Below the pieces are notes generated by a model. The model saw nothing but the letters and a program-made list of their open reading frames with translations, searched no databases and was not told where the DNA came from. Shown piece after piece: positions 37,641 through 51,500 of a DNA stretch of 64,000 bases (position 1 is the stretch's first letter; each line of letters starts with the position of its first letter). The DNA is from Lytechinus pictus. Lineage: Eukaryota; Echinodermata; Echinoidea; Temnopleuroida; Toxopneustidae. The stretch is from assembly GCF_037042905.1 (NCBI RefSeq), contig NC_087257.1, forward strand, positions 29,410,001 through 29,474,000. Direction: 5' to 3'. The position numbers were made by a program, and so were the translations under genes.

Positions 37641-38747
37641 CAGGGTGACCAGACGTCCCGTATTTCCCAGGATCATCCCGTATTTTGCTCCGTTGTCCCG
37701 GCGTCCCGACAAACCCTTCCCGGGATGCCTATTTGTCCCGTATTTCAGAATATTGAACAAAATGTAGTTAGACTCTAATTTAAAGTGACAAATTTTCATC
37801 AAATAACCAACAGATGACGAAGCAGAGACGACATAAAATCGATAACTTAACTTTTGCAAATTCTGCGGTGATTTTCCTGCTAACCAAATACATGTACGAT
37901 GCAAACAAACTGGCCTCCTGCCTGTGAGTGGCAGGCTACTAGTACTACTTCTTTCTTCATCCTATCCTTCCTGCTTGCCCTTTTTTGTTCCATCTATCTT
38001 TATTTCCTATCTTTCTTTCCTGATCCTTTCTCTCTGTGGTCATTCTTTCTTTTATGGCCCCCTACCTGCTTTCATTTTTTATTTCCTTTATTCTGTCTTT
38101 CTTTAAACTTTTCTTTGCTTCTTTCTCCCTAGTTTCCTTTCCTTTTTCTTTTCGTTCTTTCTCTCCTTCCATTATTTTCTTTTTTTTCTCATTCTCTTCT
38201 CTCTTCATTCTTTCCTCCCTCTTTCTTCCTTTTCCAAATTCTTTCTTTCTTTCCCTTCCTCCCCCTTCCTGATTTTCTTCTTTGTTTCTTTCAAAGAATA
38301 AATTTAAGGAAACATTTTTATTTCCTTCATTCTTTCTTTCCTCCTCCTTTTTTCTTACTTTTTTTCTTTCTCTCCTTTATTTTGTCTTTCACACATTTGT
38401 TCATCTTCCCTTCCTTTATTTTTCTTTCTTTCTATATTTAATTCAAAGAATGACGGAAACCTTTTTTATCCTTTCTTTTGTCCTTCTTTTATTATTACTT
38501 TCTTTAATTTCTTTAAAAAAATTTTTTTCTTTCATTTTCCCCTTCATTTTTTCTTTCTTCTCAATTCATCTCTTTTCTTTCGTCTTTTCTTTCTCCGCTT
38601 CATTCTTCTGTTCACCCTCCCTTCCAATTCTTTATATATTTTTCACAAGTCTAACACTGTGTAGCCGTGTAGCCTTCCGGTAGCCTTCTTTGTTGATTTT
38701 TTTGGTCGATTTTCCCGTATTTCATTTTGTGAAATCTGGTCACCCTG
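37641..38747. mobile_element. hAT-type element with long pyrimidine tract
   Basis: Ends CAGGGTGACCAGACGTCCCG and, inverted, CAGGGTGACCAGATTTCACA. Flanks CTTTTTCC (37633-37640) and CTCTTTCC (38748-38755) form an 8-bp duplication with one mismatch. cccgtatttc is inverted near each end. About 650 bp of the interior (37975-38625) is ttctttct-like pyrimidine sequence. Confidence 0.8.
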
Positions 38748-39387
38748 CTCTTTCCCCCTTTGAAACTTGTCTTTTACAAAAAAGTTGTTGCCTGCACTTT
38801 GATGTTCACAAAATATAAATGTATTGAGGAAATATACAAGTTTTGCACCCCATTTTGTAAGACATTATAATTTGAAACATGGAAGTGTTTAGTGTTTAAA
38901 ACAAATCATATATGCTTTCCCATACTTCATTCTAAGAAATGTCACCATGTAGCTTCTTGTTACTTTCATCATAAAACTTTCATAATGACCCTGAAATAGA
39001 AATATATATATAATTATGACCTGGGTATATATCTTGAATAAATTAGTTTGAATATTCATGTTCCTTTATAGTGTTATCAAATCGAAATGCTGTCTTCCAA
39101 GATATATATGTGTGGTAGGTCAGTCAAATTCTTACTAAATCAATCCGTCTATAGATTGAAGATATGGCACAGAGGTACTTCCCTTGACATTTTTAACCCT
39201 TTGAAGACTGAATATTTTTATATAACACATGTTTTCCATAGACTCCAGCCCTGCAGATATGTGGGTTAACTCTCCAATGGGATGAATTAATTGCGACAAT
39301 GACAGTTTTATGGTAATAGAGTTACTGTCTCCTTTCCTTTCAAATTGATATCTTGATGCAAACCTCTAAATATTTCCCTACAGAATA

Positions 39388-39586
39388 ATGGATTCTTTTC
39401 TAAAGACAATCTTTCTTGGGAGTGCGATGTTCTTGGCAGTTGCAACACTACCCTTAGCTTCTAGTAGGGGAGCATTTAGAGCCATGTTCCATCCTGATCC
39501 ACCAGCTTATGCTCAGAGGTCGAAGGTCGATCCCGGCGAGCCTTTGTTTTTAACACCATACATCGAGTCTGGAAGAATAGCTGAAG
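39388..39586 (+). CDS. CPVL: CPVL coding exon 1 (signal peptide)
   Basis: Starts [20 protein letters not shown]. The ATG follows an acceptor (ctacag at 39378-39383) by four bases, so at least one 5' non-coding exon lies upstream. Donor gtatgt, phase 1. Confidence 0.93.
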
Positions 39587-42500
39587 GTATGTTGTTATGA
39601 TCAGCAAAAAAAAATGTTCTAGTCCTGCAGTGTGCTGCACAAGAAACAACCAAACTTCTGCAAATTCTTTTTTTTCTTAATTTAAGATATTTTTTAGTCT
39701 TAATGAAGCACCAAATAACAGTGGTAGATGCAGAAGGATTTTCAGATTTAGGGAAGAAAATGTCAATTTCAGGATATCATTTTTGTCAGTAGATTTTTGA
39801 TATCCAAAATTGTACTAAATATGTAAATGAAGTGATCAGACGTCTATTTTAATTAGAAAAAGATATAAATATATTACCAAGAGAGGGCACTAGATTTAAT
39901 TTCAAACCCTATCAAGCAAAGAAATGCCATGCTAATGAGTCAAAAATGCACTCGGTAACTACTACACTTATGTAATTAATGTTAGATGATGCTCAATTTA
40001 CTGATCCTTTCCCAAAGCTTTAGACTGGCATTAACTTTATGCTCTGCTGTTGTGAGATACCTTTTTTATTGAGTTTATCTTCATTTTTTAATTCAGGTCA
40101 GAAACTGAGTCGTGTTGGACCTTTAGTTGGTACTACAATTGAAAGTTATTCAGGTAAAGGAGATTCTATTAACTTCCAGAGATTTAATTTAAAAAAAAAG
40201 GTTACTCGTACATGAAGATATTGGATCATCTTTTTACATTTTTCTCTATCTTTCTATCTCTTCCCTCTCTGTATTGTGATTAAATGTCCTTTATACCCCT
40301 TTCATAAACCCAATAAAACACAATTATGCGGCTAATAGCAGCATAATTTGGTCGTAAAATCAGAGGAGGACAAAAGTTATCCGCATTATTCTGATGCTGC
40401 TATTATCCGCATAATAGCGGCATCGGGAACGTATGAACGTATTTCCAAATAATGCGGATAATTGCCATGGTGCGGTCACAAGGTCACCCTTTTCCAACAC
40501 AACCGCATTGGAGGGGGCGTGTCCAGTTGTCATGACGATTATCCGCCTTTTTCAGGACGGGCGCTCGTAAAAATAATTTATGGAGTTTGTGAACGCAATT
40601 TTTATTGAATTATCCGCATTACTCTTAGGCGGCTAATTGGAGGATATGTTTTATTGGGTTTATGAAAGGGGTATAAGATAGATATAGTAGTTTTAGTACC
40701 AGGGACTCGATTTTAAGGCGCGCGAGAGCGATCGCGCGCTACATGCGCGCCTTAATCCATTTTTGGTAGCGCGATTAATAGCGCGCCTCGCGATAGCTGA
40801 CCTGCGCGAAAATGCCTAAAGTCGCCCTCGAAATCACCCAAAATCATGCTTTCGGGGGCGACATAAAATCTGAATGTCGCCCCCGAAATTATTGCCGAGT
40901 GATAACAACTCAACGGCCCACTAGTGCCATATGCTCGAGCTCCGCTTACCATTAAAAAACCATCCAAAATCCACACTCAAAATCTTCAAATTCCGAAGTT
41001 GCGTTATTTTTTCTGTACCACGTATTTCCATACACATGGTACCAGGTATGGAAAAAAAAAATCAACGCAACGGTCGGGAAAGAGTTGCATGTATAGGGGT
41101 CCATTATGACTACCACCGTGTGTCATTTCGAATGCACATGTTTCCCCTACAGATATCACAATTCTGTGATAAAATAATTCGAATTACACAGGAAATAAAT
41201 CCCAGAGTCTAGTAACCTAGCATTGGTGACAGTATTTGGTGAGTTGTCATTCGGCTTTGCTTTTCAAAACGGCTTATTAACTTCCAAAATAAGTTATCTA
41301 ATTTATCAATTATAACTAAAAAATCATTTGTTTTCTTTTTCTAGGGGATGAGGTATTGTATCAGACAATAAATCATCAAACAAAACTCCATCTTTTTTAC
41401 AAGGACGGCGGCAGGCTCACGCATTGGCGCTTTTACTAGCTAGCCAGTTGGAGCTCTGTCTCTCTGCCAGAGCTCTGGGGGACAGTTCGCTCAGTAAAGG
41501 CCTCAATGATGGTGATTTTCTGTTTCAGACAGAGTTTACATTTCAGGAATATTATTCAAAACTGCCAAAAAAGTTTGATGATTTCTTCATTGTCATGTAT
41601 ATTTAAGTTCTTAATGAATACATTCTCACCAAATTTAGACTCCCCCATACTATAGAGAAATTAAATTTTCATGAAGATCTGCGTTTTCAAAGAACTTCAG
41701 GAAAAGTTAGGGTAAGTGGGCCTTTATTACATGTACATGGCTGACTAGGGTATTGTACTGGAATAAATGGAGTAGAAATTAGATATTGAATTCATTTATA
41801 TCCAAGTCCATCTCACAGTCACACACACACGCACACACCCACCCATCCACACACACCCACATCCAAGATTCTAAACATGATAAATAACTTTAAAAATCAT
41901 ACAATATTAAACAAAAAGTAATGATTCCTTAATAAGTGAACAGGTATTCCTCAAAATACAAAAAAGTAGCATTTAAAAAGAGCCCCCGAAATTTGACAAA
42001 AAAATTAAAATAGAGCCCCCGAAAAAAAAAAAAATTGTCAGTGACTTAACTTTTAGCCAAAGTCAAAACCTAACTAAAACAGGTTTTACAACACACAATC
42101 TAATTACAATACATTGTAAAACAATTATAAATACTTCCTTTGGTTGTTGATTGTAATTTTATAGTACATACATTTCCTCCATCCATTTTGTTAATTGGGC
42201 AAAAAGCTCCCCTTGTATGTAGCTCCCCTTGTATGTTGAAGAAGAGCTTTTTGAAGTGCTCCTCTACCGCTCTCCTTAAAAGTTCTAGGAGAGCTTTTTA
42301 TTGCTCCCCTTATAATTATAAAACCGAGTCCCTGTAGTACGTGCTTTTATAAAGCCTAAACTAATGACCTTTGACATCTCAAAATGGCAACAGTTATATT
42401 TTTCCTTGTATTCATATACTATAGTTTGAACAAAATATTCAAATTTTCCAAATGCTAATGATAGATGATGGCCAAATTGATCGATAATGGAAAGTTGGAC

Positions 42501-45500
42501 ATTTAGATAATATGGCAATGAATAATGTTTTGCAAATAGAATTATTGCAAGTCGTCGATGATTTTTTATTTTTATCATTCAGGATTTCTGACTGTCAACA
42601 GCACCTACAACAGTTCAATGTTCTTCTGGTTTTTCCCTGCTCAGGTCTGTATATACTTAAAATCATTTTGACTTGTCAAGCTTCAACTGCTTTTAATTTC
42701 TTGTCTTGGGAGAGGGGCATTCTTGTCTCGTCTATGGACAGGCGCGGATCCAGGGGGGGGGGGCACAGGGGGCAACTTCCATTGACGAGTGCATACCATG
42801 TGTGACCATCGGGTTTCAAAGTCCCCTCAACAAGTATTTTCCATGTTCTGAAAATGCACCCCTTAACAAGTATTGGCGTGTAAAACCCTACCCTTAACAA
42901 GTATTGGAAACAAAACTATACCCTTGACAAGTATTCCCTGAATTGACCCCCTAAACAAGTACAACTATATCTTAATTGTTATGTCACGGATGTCGGCTTT
43001 ACCTTTACTTTCATAGGGTTTAGGGGGGAAATCCTGGATCCGCCCCTGTCTATGGATTCTTTAATGCACAAATATGATTCAGCAACTCAGGACAAATTGA
43101 CAAATATGAGCATAGAAGACAATCAGACAAGATACTGGATATTGTCCAGTTGGACTTGAAAGAGGACAAGAAGACATTCTTAATTGCTTTTGAGTCTGTG
43201 GAATCAAATGGATTGAACTGTTTTATTAACAATAGATTGCCAAGTGTTTCATGAAAGAAATAGTTATTTTTAACGACAAATTTGCTCTGAACCAATCAGG
43301 TGCAAGGATTTCTGCAGTTTATAAATAGTCAGTGACTTTATGTTTTAATGAAATGCTCTCTAGTATTTAATTTAGTAGATATATTGAATAGAAATGTACA
43401 TTGTCCTTTGGTCAAAATACAAGAAGAAAGCAAATGTGTTATGTTGAAAGGATATTTATGTACAAAAATCATTTTCAAAGCATTCGAAGACCAAAAGAAA
43501 ATATGAATTCATCATTATTGTTTTCTGTCTTCTCTTACAGAACAATGATTCCTCAGCTCCCGTGTTGCTATGGTTACAAGGAGGCCCAGGAGGTTCCTCC
43601 CTTTTTGGACTCTTTGCCGAGAATGGTCCTCTTATTGTAACCAAAGACCTGAAATGTAGGTTTTTTGTGAATTTCTTTGACATGTCATTTGTTTAAATGC
43701 AGAATGATAACAAATAATATTTTATTTAGCTCTCAGGAAGCATGTTGTTTTCATAGTCTTATTTCAAAGATTCTTAATTGAGAAAAAATCTTGAAATATA
43801 GGTGAACTGGGTGCCATTTCATAAAGCTGTTAGTGTTAGTAATTTATGAATGATTATACACATGACGGATAAACCCTTTCTTGTGCTACTTGATAGATCC
43901 CTGTATAGCTGACTTAGGGCCCAAGAACATCTTCCACACATACATAAATATTAATAATGATAATAATATAGGATTTATATAGCGCGCATATCCACCTTTC
44001 AGGTGCTCAGGGCGCTCTAATATTACCCCTCCTAAGCTAGTCTACCGATGAGGAATTATTTCCTGCCGGTGCCAATTCCCCTCACCTGGGTTGAGTGCAG
44101 CACAATGTGGGTAAATTTCTTGCTGAAGGAAAATACGCCATGACTGAATCAAACCCACGTCCCTCAGATTAAAAGACGATAGTCTTAACCACTAGACCAA
44201 GTCGCTCTTACTTGCGTAACGTTATGAACAGCTTTTATGAAACACCACCCTGGCCTGATATAAACACTAACTTTTATTAATGTTTTTTGTATAATATAAG
44301 GATCACCTAATTGGTTCATGTATCAGGAATTTGTGTTTGTTTTGGATCTTTCAGACGTGTATCAGTCAGAAATGGTTATTAATGTCTAGTGACCGACCTT
44401 TAATTTTACCATCCAAAAGACGTGATCCCGGGCAGGGCTTGAACCATGAAACATTGAATCAGTTTGTAACTTCCACATTCAGTCGGATAACAGGTGCATG
44501 CCATACACCCTGTATTAGTTTGTATTTTTATTAGTTTTATGCGTAGACCTTGAAAATGCTCTGCTACCACTTACAGAGACCAAGATACTAATTGATGCAG
44601 AAGTTTAAGCCCTGTTCACTTTTATTGGATGATGACATTTAAGGTCGGTGACAGATGTACATAATCACACCTGATTGATACACATCTGTTAAACTTAATT
44701 ACATGCACACCAAAGATTGGCAATATTGATGAAATTTTAGATAAACAACATAATTCACTGGAGGTGATGCAAAGAAGGGTAATTGGGAGGGGGAAACTTC
44801 TATTCAACTGAGAAGTTGTACTGGACTATTAAAGAGAAATAAATTTCATGATTCCTGATGATTTATTAAGATCTTTTTCATTTTCTTCAAAATCTTAGTG
44901 CAGCCAAGGCAATGGGCATGGACTCGAAAGTACTCGATGCTCTACATAGATAATCCAGTAAGTTCCATATTACATTTCATGGTGTAGATGGAATTGTTTA
45001 TTCAAGAAATCTCGTAAAATATACGTTCTAAACCAATCATCCACTCACTAATTTTTCCTATTTTTGTTTTTACTTGGATTAGTTCAATGAATGTGTCTAA
45101 GATCCATCCCTGGTTTCTTGGAATATTATTTCAAATATATTGAAACAAGTTTATTTTCTGATGACACTTGGCTCTAATAAAAGAAATGATGACTTTGCCC
45201 TAAAAAAGGGCAGCTTTAGATTTGCTACCCAACATCTGTGATGCGCTTATTTGGCAGATTCGCCATGTATGTCATATGCACCTAAAAATGCATTTTGACA
45301 AATAGGCATGTCATTGAAGTTATATTGCCCAATGGTGAATAGGCATAGTAATCTTGATATTGAACAATGTTTCTGTGTTAGTTATAGTCAACCATAAAGT
45401 TCTATGCAACATACTCTAAATAAATACATGTATATATCTACTGCTCAGTCATGTGCACAAAATTGTAGGCACTTCTGTAAAATCCTAGATCCTTGTGTGA

Positions 45501-48500
45501 AGACAAAAGGAAATGTAAACAATATTTATTTCCATGTACACTACTTGATTTTAATATAATGTTGCTTATGTTACAAAATACAAAATAAATAATATTTACA
45601 TTTGATTTCTATTTCATTATTGACAATGTAATTTCTTCCTTCTTTATTATCAGGTAGGTACCGGCTTTAGCTTCACTGATAGTGATAGTGGATACGCAAA
45701 CAACCAAGACGATGTAGCAGTCAATCTGTATAGGTATAAATAAAAGAAATCTCATCTAATTCAGAGCTTAGGCTAGCTCAAATAACTTAAAGTGTACTGA
45801 TCACTATTTGTAAAAATCTGTTTAAAGCTCTTCCATGTCATTACAGAGCTTGTTTTGTTCTTTACAGGCAATTCCTATAAAAAAAAAAAGAATATGGATA
45901 ATTAATTTCACACTCTAGGCATAAAGCAACTCTTTGAATCTAGTAGTCTACTCAAGAAGGGCTCCTATGGAACTCTCCTTGGCTCAGTACAAAATCTGAA
46001 TGTCATCCTTTTTGTTCCGTCAAACTAGAGGATGCTGGATAAACAAAGTCAAATTCACGATTTCAGTTTCATCCCAATTAGCAGAGAATGAAATAGATTT
46101 TCAGGTGGTTGTTATACTTTAAAATGTTTCTTTCCTTTCGGATCGGCAGTGCTTTGACCCAGTTTTTCCAGCTCTTCCCTCAGTATCAGAAGAATGAGTT
46201 CTATGCAACAGGAGAGGTCAGATATTTCTATTTTCTTTTCAACCCATCTATAACATTGAATTATTTGTAGTCTTTTTTGATCAGCTTTTATTCTTCAAAA
46301 TGGCAACATTTATAGGCCTCCTTTTTTTCTTTCATTACAATGTTTCACCTTTCAGGTTCCATATATTAGCAATAGGTAGACTGGTAGAGAAAATCTTTAT
46401 AAGTTATAACTGTGAATCTGCTTATGAAAACAACAATTTTTAGAGAGCTTTCAATTGTATGGCCTATTGAAGGATTTTATTTCATTAAAAAATCTAATAT
46501 TGAATGAAAGATATTGATAAATTTTGGAAAATGCCTTGGTATGTGTATATGTTTTTACAAATCTGGTGCGTCTTCCATGATTTATATATTAGTGTTCTGC
46601 ATCAAACTTTATTAGGGCAAACCACAAAAATAGCATACAGTCGGCCAGACTAAGGATCCAGATTTTTTTTTTTACTATGAAAATGAGCAGTAGCGTTTCA
46701 AACTTAAATATTGTGCCAATCAGACAGGGCAGTGGGAACAATTTTATTTTACAGGGGGTGCTGGTTTAAATTTGGCATTAAGCAAAAAAAAAAAGGGGGG
46801 GGGGGTTCAGTACAAAATGAAGGTCATTTTGGTCGTGAGAAATTTGACAAGCAAAAAAAAGTTATAGTACAAAATGAAGGTCATTTTGGTTGTATTTCTC
46901 CATTTTGGTACATAATTCCATTGGGTGCTGTCTATGGAAAATAACACACGCAGAACCCCCCAGCACCCTTGCTTTCCAGGACCATGCAATTATTCTGAGT
47001 TGTTGATGCTCTTCTGATATTGGTTCTTTAGTTAAAACAAATTTTCAAATTTTTCTTTATTCTCTCTTTAGTCATATGCAGGGAAGTATGTACCAGCCAT
47101 TTGTTATAAAATCCACACTGAGAACCCTAAAGCAAAGGTTTACATTAATCTTCAAGGAATGGCCATTGGAGATGGTCTTGTTGACCCCTACTCGGTATGT
47201 TACTTATATAAGCTTTATTAAATAATTTTTTCAATGCTTATTTATGTAGGCATCATGCCATTATGTTCAGTTGAATGGATAGAGAACTGGGATAGACTTT
47301 TAAAGTTTTATCAACATTTGTCATGAAAAAAAAGAAGAAAATCCATATTTCATTGTTCGAAATAGAAATCCGAGAATGGAAATATTCTGAAAATTAATTT
47401 TGCCCGGGGGGGGGGGCACTTTCATTGACGGGTGGATACTATTTGTGACCATGGGGTCTCGAAAAGCACCCTAAACAAGTATTTTCCATATTCAGAAAAT
47501 ACACCCCTTAACAAGTGTTGGCGTGTGAAACCCTACCCTTAACGAGTATTGGAAACACATCAATACCCTTGACAAGTATTTCCTGAATTGACCCCCTAAA
47601 CAAGTAAATCGATATCTTAATTGTTATGTCATGGACATCGGCTTTACCTTTACTTTCATAGGGTATAGTACCACCCCACACCTCACTCAAATCGGACCCT
47701 AAACATGTAGTGTTGGGGCGAAAAGTACTTCCTTTATAAAGTATTTTAGTCTTATTTTTATACCCTCGCAGATTGGACCGTAAACACATAGTTTTCTAGC
47801 GAAATTTATACCCTTGTTTCATTATTTTAGTGTTTTTGACACCCTTATTACGTTACGTATGTAACGTGCCCTATCTTGAAAAAGAGATCCTTTTTACTTG
47901 TTTTTTGGTCATGCATGGTATCCACTCATTAATGGAAGTGCCGGGACTTTGTCCAATTGACCGTGCAATGGGCCCGGAAGCTACTGTTCAGCGCCAGATC
48001 GACGAGTCTCTATCCCTTAAATGTTGAACGCCAAACAGGGTAGCAGCAACTTCCATCTTTTTACATCTCTTGGTCTGACGCGTCCAGGGTTTGAACTCTC
48101 CACTTCCCGGTTGTGAGACGGACGCTCTACCAACTGAGCCAACACACCAGTTGTTTGTTGTCATTGAAAGTTGTCAGATCTGACAACTTTCATTGATTTT
48201 GATTGGCTGAGAAGCACAGTACCTATGGCGGGTGAAATACACTTTGTCCGACAACCTTTAACTATTGCTTCCCAGTACCCTGATGTTACCATAGTAACAG
48301 TCAGACAAAAGTGAATTTGAGAAGCAAAAGTCAGCCAAAAGCAGGGAGATTATTTGATTTGAAAAATCATGAAAAATTATCCATTCAAGATATATTTCAT
48401 AGTTATGAGTTTATGATTGCATATTAATATTAAGAAGAAAGGGAGGGGTAGAGAGAGGGAGAAGGATAGCCATTTCTAACTGCACAATCATAGCTTGATC

Positions 48501-51500
48501 ACTGTATTTTTTTGTCAATGAAGAGCAAAATTAAAGTATTTTTCCCCTCAAATTTTTAGTACTTTTATTACCTATTTCTTTGACATTTTACAAGTGATTT
48601 CTCTCTAAATATTCCAGATGTTTCCAGGCTATGGTGACCTAATGTACCAGACCGGTCAGATTGATCTGAAGCAGAAGGACGTTGTTGACCTGTATACCTA
48701 CAAAGGATCAGAGTTTATCAACCAGGGAAAATGGTTGGAATGTTTTCAGGTGAGGGAATCTAATAATAGGAATGTCATCTGTTTGGGAAAGAATGCCTAA
48801 TTTTAGTTTTGGCAGCAAAAAGGAGTTGGAAAGAAAACCTTGTTGATTCTTTTATTATCGCAATGTTGGCAGATGTGTACCATCAAGTGCAAAAAAATGA
48901 AAACATGAAAAGAAGCATTGGAGCAGCGTGTTGATCAGGGAGCCGGAATTTGACATTCAATTCTGTATTTAGATGCATTAGCCCCTAATTGCAGTACAAT
49001 ACAATACAGTGTAGCAATGATAACATTTGATAACAGTTACAAAGTTACATTTAAATAAATTAAAGCACAAATTATCTTATCTGTCCAAACACTGCTAACG
49101 ATTTCCAATGAATTTTATTGAATGTTTGAAATTGATGCCCTTTAAAGGTTGTTTGACCTTTGTTCAAATGGCTATATTTTGCCTTTTCTCACTCTTTGTT
49201 TTTATATCTCTCTCCCTCTCTCTTCTAGCAATTTGACATACTGCTGAATGGAGATCTTTTTCCGTACCCTACGTTCTATTACAATGCAACAGGTTCAAAT
49301 AACTACTACAACTTCATGATGACAACAGTAAGCTTGATATTGTGTCCTCTCAGTTACATTGTATCAATAAATGATAAGTTGTAAGTTTAAAGCTAGACCA
49401 GCCATAGTAGACTTTTATCATAGCAGGGGCATATCTAGATAAAAAACTGCCCAGGACTATATCATCCTTTTGACTTGAATTGTTTTCCCCGACTAACATT
49501 GAACTTTGCCACTCTTTTTAAAGAGATGTACTACAGATATTTAAAAGTCATAATGTTGTTACACATCATTTACTCACCATGGGCTATTCCACATAATGAT
49601 CACCTTTTTTTTTACATCATATCCCCATTTTTCTTCACTCTTACTACAGAACTTCACAAACTCTGCTCAATCCTTGATAATTTGAGAGCATTGAAAAATG
49701 AACTACATACTTAAAAGAGTGAAATCATTTCATGAAATTTTGATCTATATGGGTCAGATGTATATGTTTTTATAGAATATCCCTCATGTGCAAAATAATT
49801 CAAAGACTAGATCTCTCTTGCTTTTTGGAAAAGTAAAGGTGTCCATTGATGTTTGTTATCTTTATATGATATTATACAACTAATGCCCATTATCAAGGGC
49901 ATTAGTAAGGATTATATGCTATAGGTATAACTTTGGAACGCTCCTCATCTCAATACCAGTACCAGTCATTAGCAAATTTGTACATTTGCTAAAACAAATC
50001 AATGACCGGTAGCTTGATAGATTTCAGCCAATCATCTGATTAGCATCCATATCACCATTTTATAAAGCAAAATCATGAATGTTTTGTTTGTACTCCCCTC
50101 CTGTACCCCCTATCATTTAGCTTCCAGCAGACACTAACTACTACAATGACTATCTAGCTCTTCCTGAGGTCAGACGAGCCATCCATGTTGGGAACCTGAC
50201 CTATAACGATGGTAATAAGGTTGAGGAACACCTTACAGAGGATATCTGTAAGAGTGTTAAAGACTGGACTTCAGTCTTGGCCAATAATTACAGGGTGAGA
50301 TGTGATGTTTAGTTGGTATGCCAAGTTGGGATGGGAGAACCACAGTCCTAAATTGTTTCCCATAAAAATAATTTCACGCCTAATACACATTTTTGCACTT
50401 AAGAGCCTGGGGGAGTATTTCGGCAACATTTTTGTCTGAGATGTTGTCAGATCTGACAGCATTCCTTGATTTAGATTGGTTAAGAAGCACAGCTCTTATT
50501 GTAACTGTTGGATGAAAAAGGACTTGTCAAATGAAACTTCTGACAAGTCCTTTCACGAAACGCTCCCTAGAACATTCTAACTATGACCGTTCCCCAACCC
50601 CCTCCCAAACCACCTGCTACATTTGGTAAAAAATACATTTACATTTGTGTGAGAGACTTTTAATTTTTACAGGATACCCCAATTCTCAGGTGTATATTTT
50701 TCAGCATATCCAAATATTTCTTTGACGAATCAATTTCTCAATCAGCAATAAAATTTGTCGTAAAATTTGTTGTCCATTTCTGATTTTGTCACAACAGTGT
50801 TTGTTCTACAGTGGTCAGCTTGATATCATCGTCGGAGCAACGCTGACAGAGAACTTTCTTCAAAACTTAACCTGGACCGGAGAATATGGCTACCGTAACT
50901 CAGAAAAGATTATCTGGAAGGTTAATCCTGATGACACAGAGGTAGCAGGCTATGTCAGGCAGTATAAAGACTTTTATCAGGTTAGTTGCACTCTTATCTC
51001 ACAGGAACACAGATTTGTTTGAAAGCCTTTTGGTTTGTTTATTTCTTAGAAATGGCAACTGCACCGAGTACTATTCTTTTATTGTTGCATTTTTCTTACA
51101 TAGTTAATGTAATTGTAATTGAAATGCGGTGGTGTTGTGGTGTAGTGGTTATGTCGCTTGACTCTCAAACCAAGGGCTGAGGGTTCAAATCTCACCCTGC
51201 GCTAATGTCATTTGGCAAGGCACTTATCCACATTGACCCTCGCCACCGTGTTAAAATGGGTACCCTGTAGGATGTGAACATTAATGTGATCAGATTGGCA
51301 TGAATGCACCAGTGAAAATGGTTGCCTGGCCAGGATGCTCCCCAGGGAGTGGAGATGGTGCACTTTATATGTGGAACAGTGGCAGGTCCAATGACCGGGG
51401 TAATAATAATCATCAAGTCCTTAGAAACACAAAGTACAAAGCTCTATATAAATGTAGCTATTATTCTTTATCATTATTATTAAAAATTATTTTAAAGTTA

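Noticed and set aside
46754-46976. hAT MITE with ends cagggggtgctgg and ccagcacccttg in CPVL intron 7
   Set aside because: Inverted ends are visible, but no target duplication was found and the interior is low complexity; left unassigned.
48075-48150. Possible tRNA gene on the minus strand (gctcagttggtagagcgtcc)
   Set aside because: The tRNA-like head is followed by a SINE body and the stems are imperfect.
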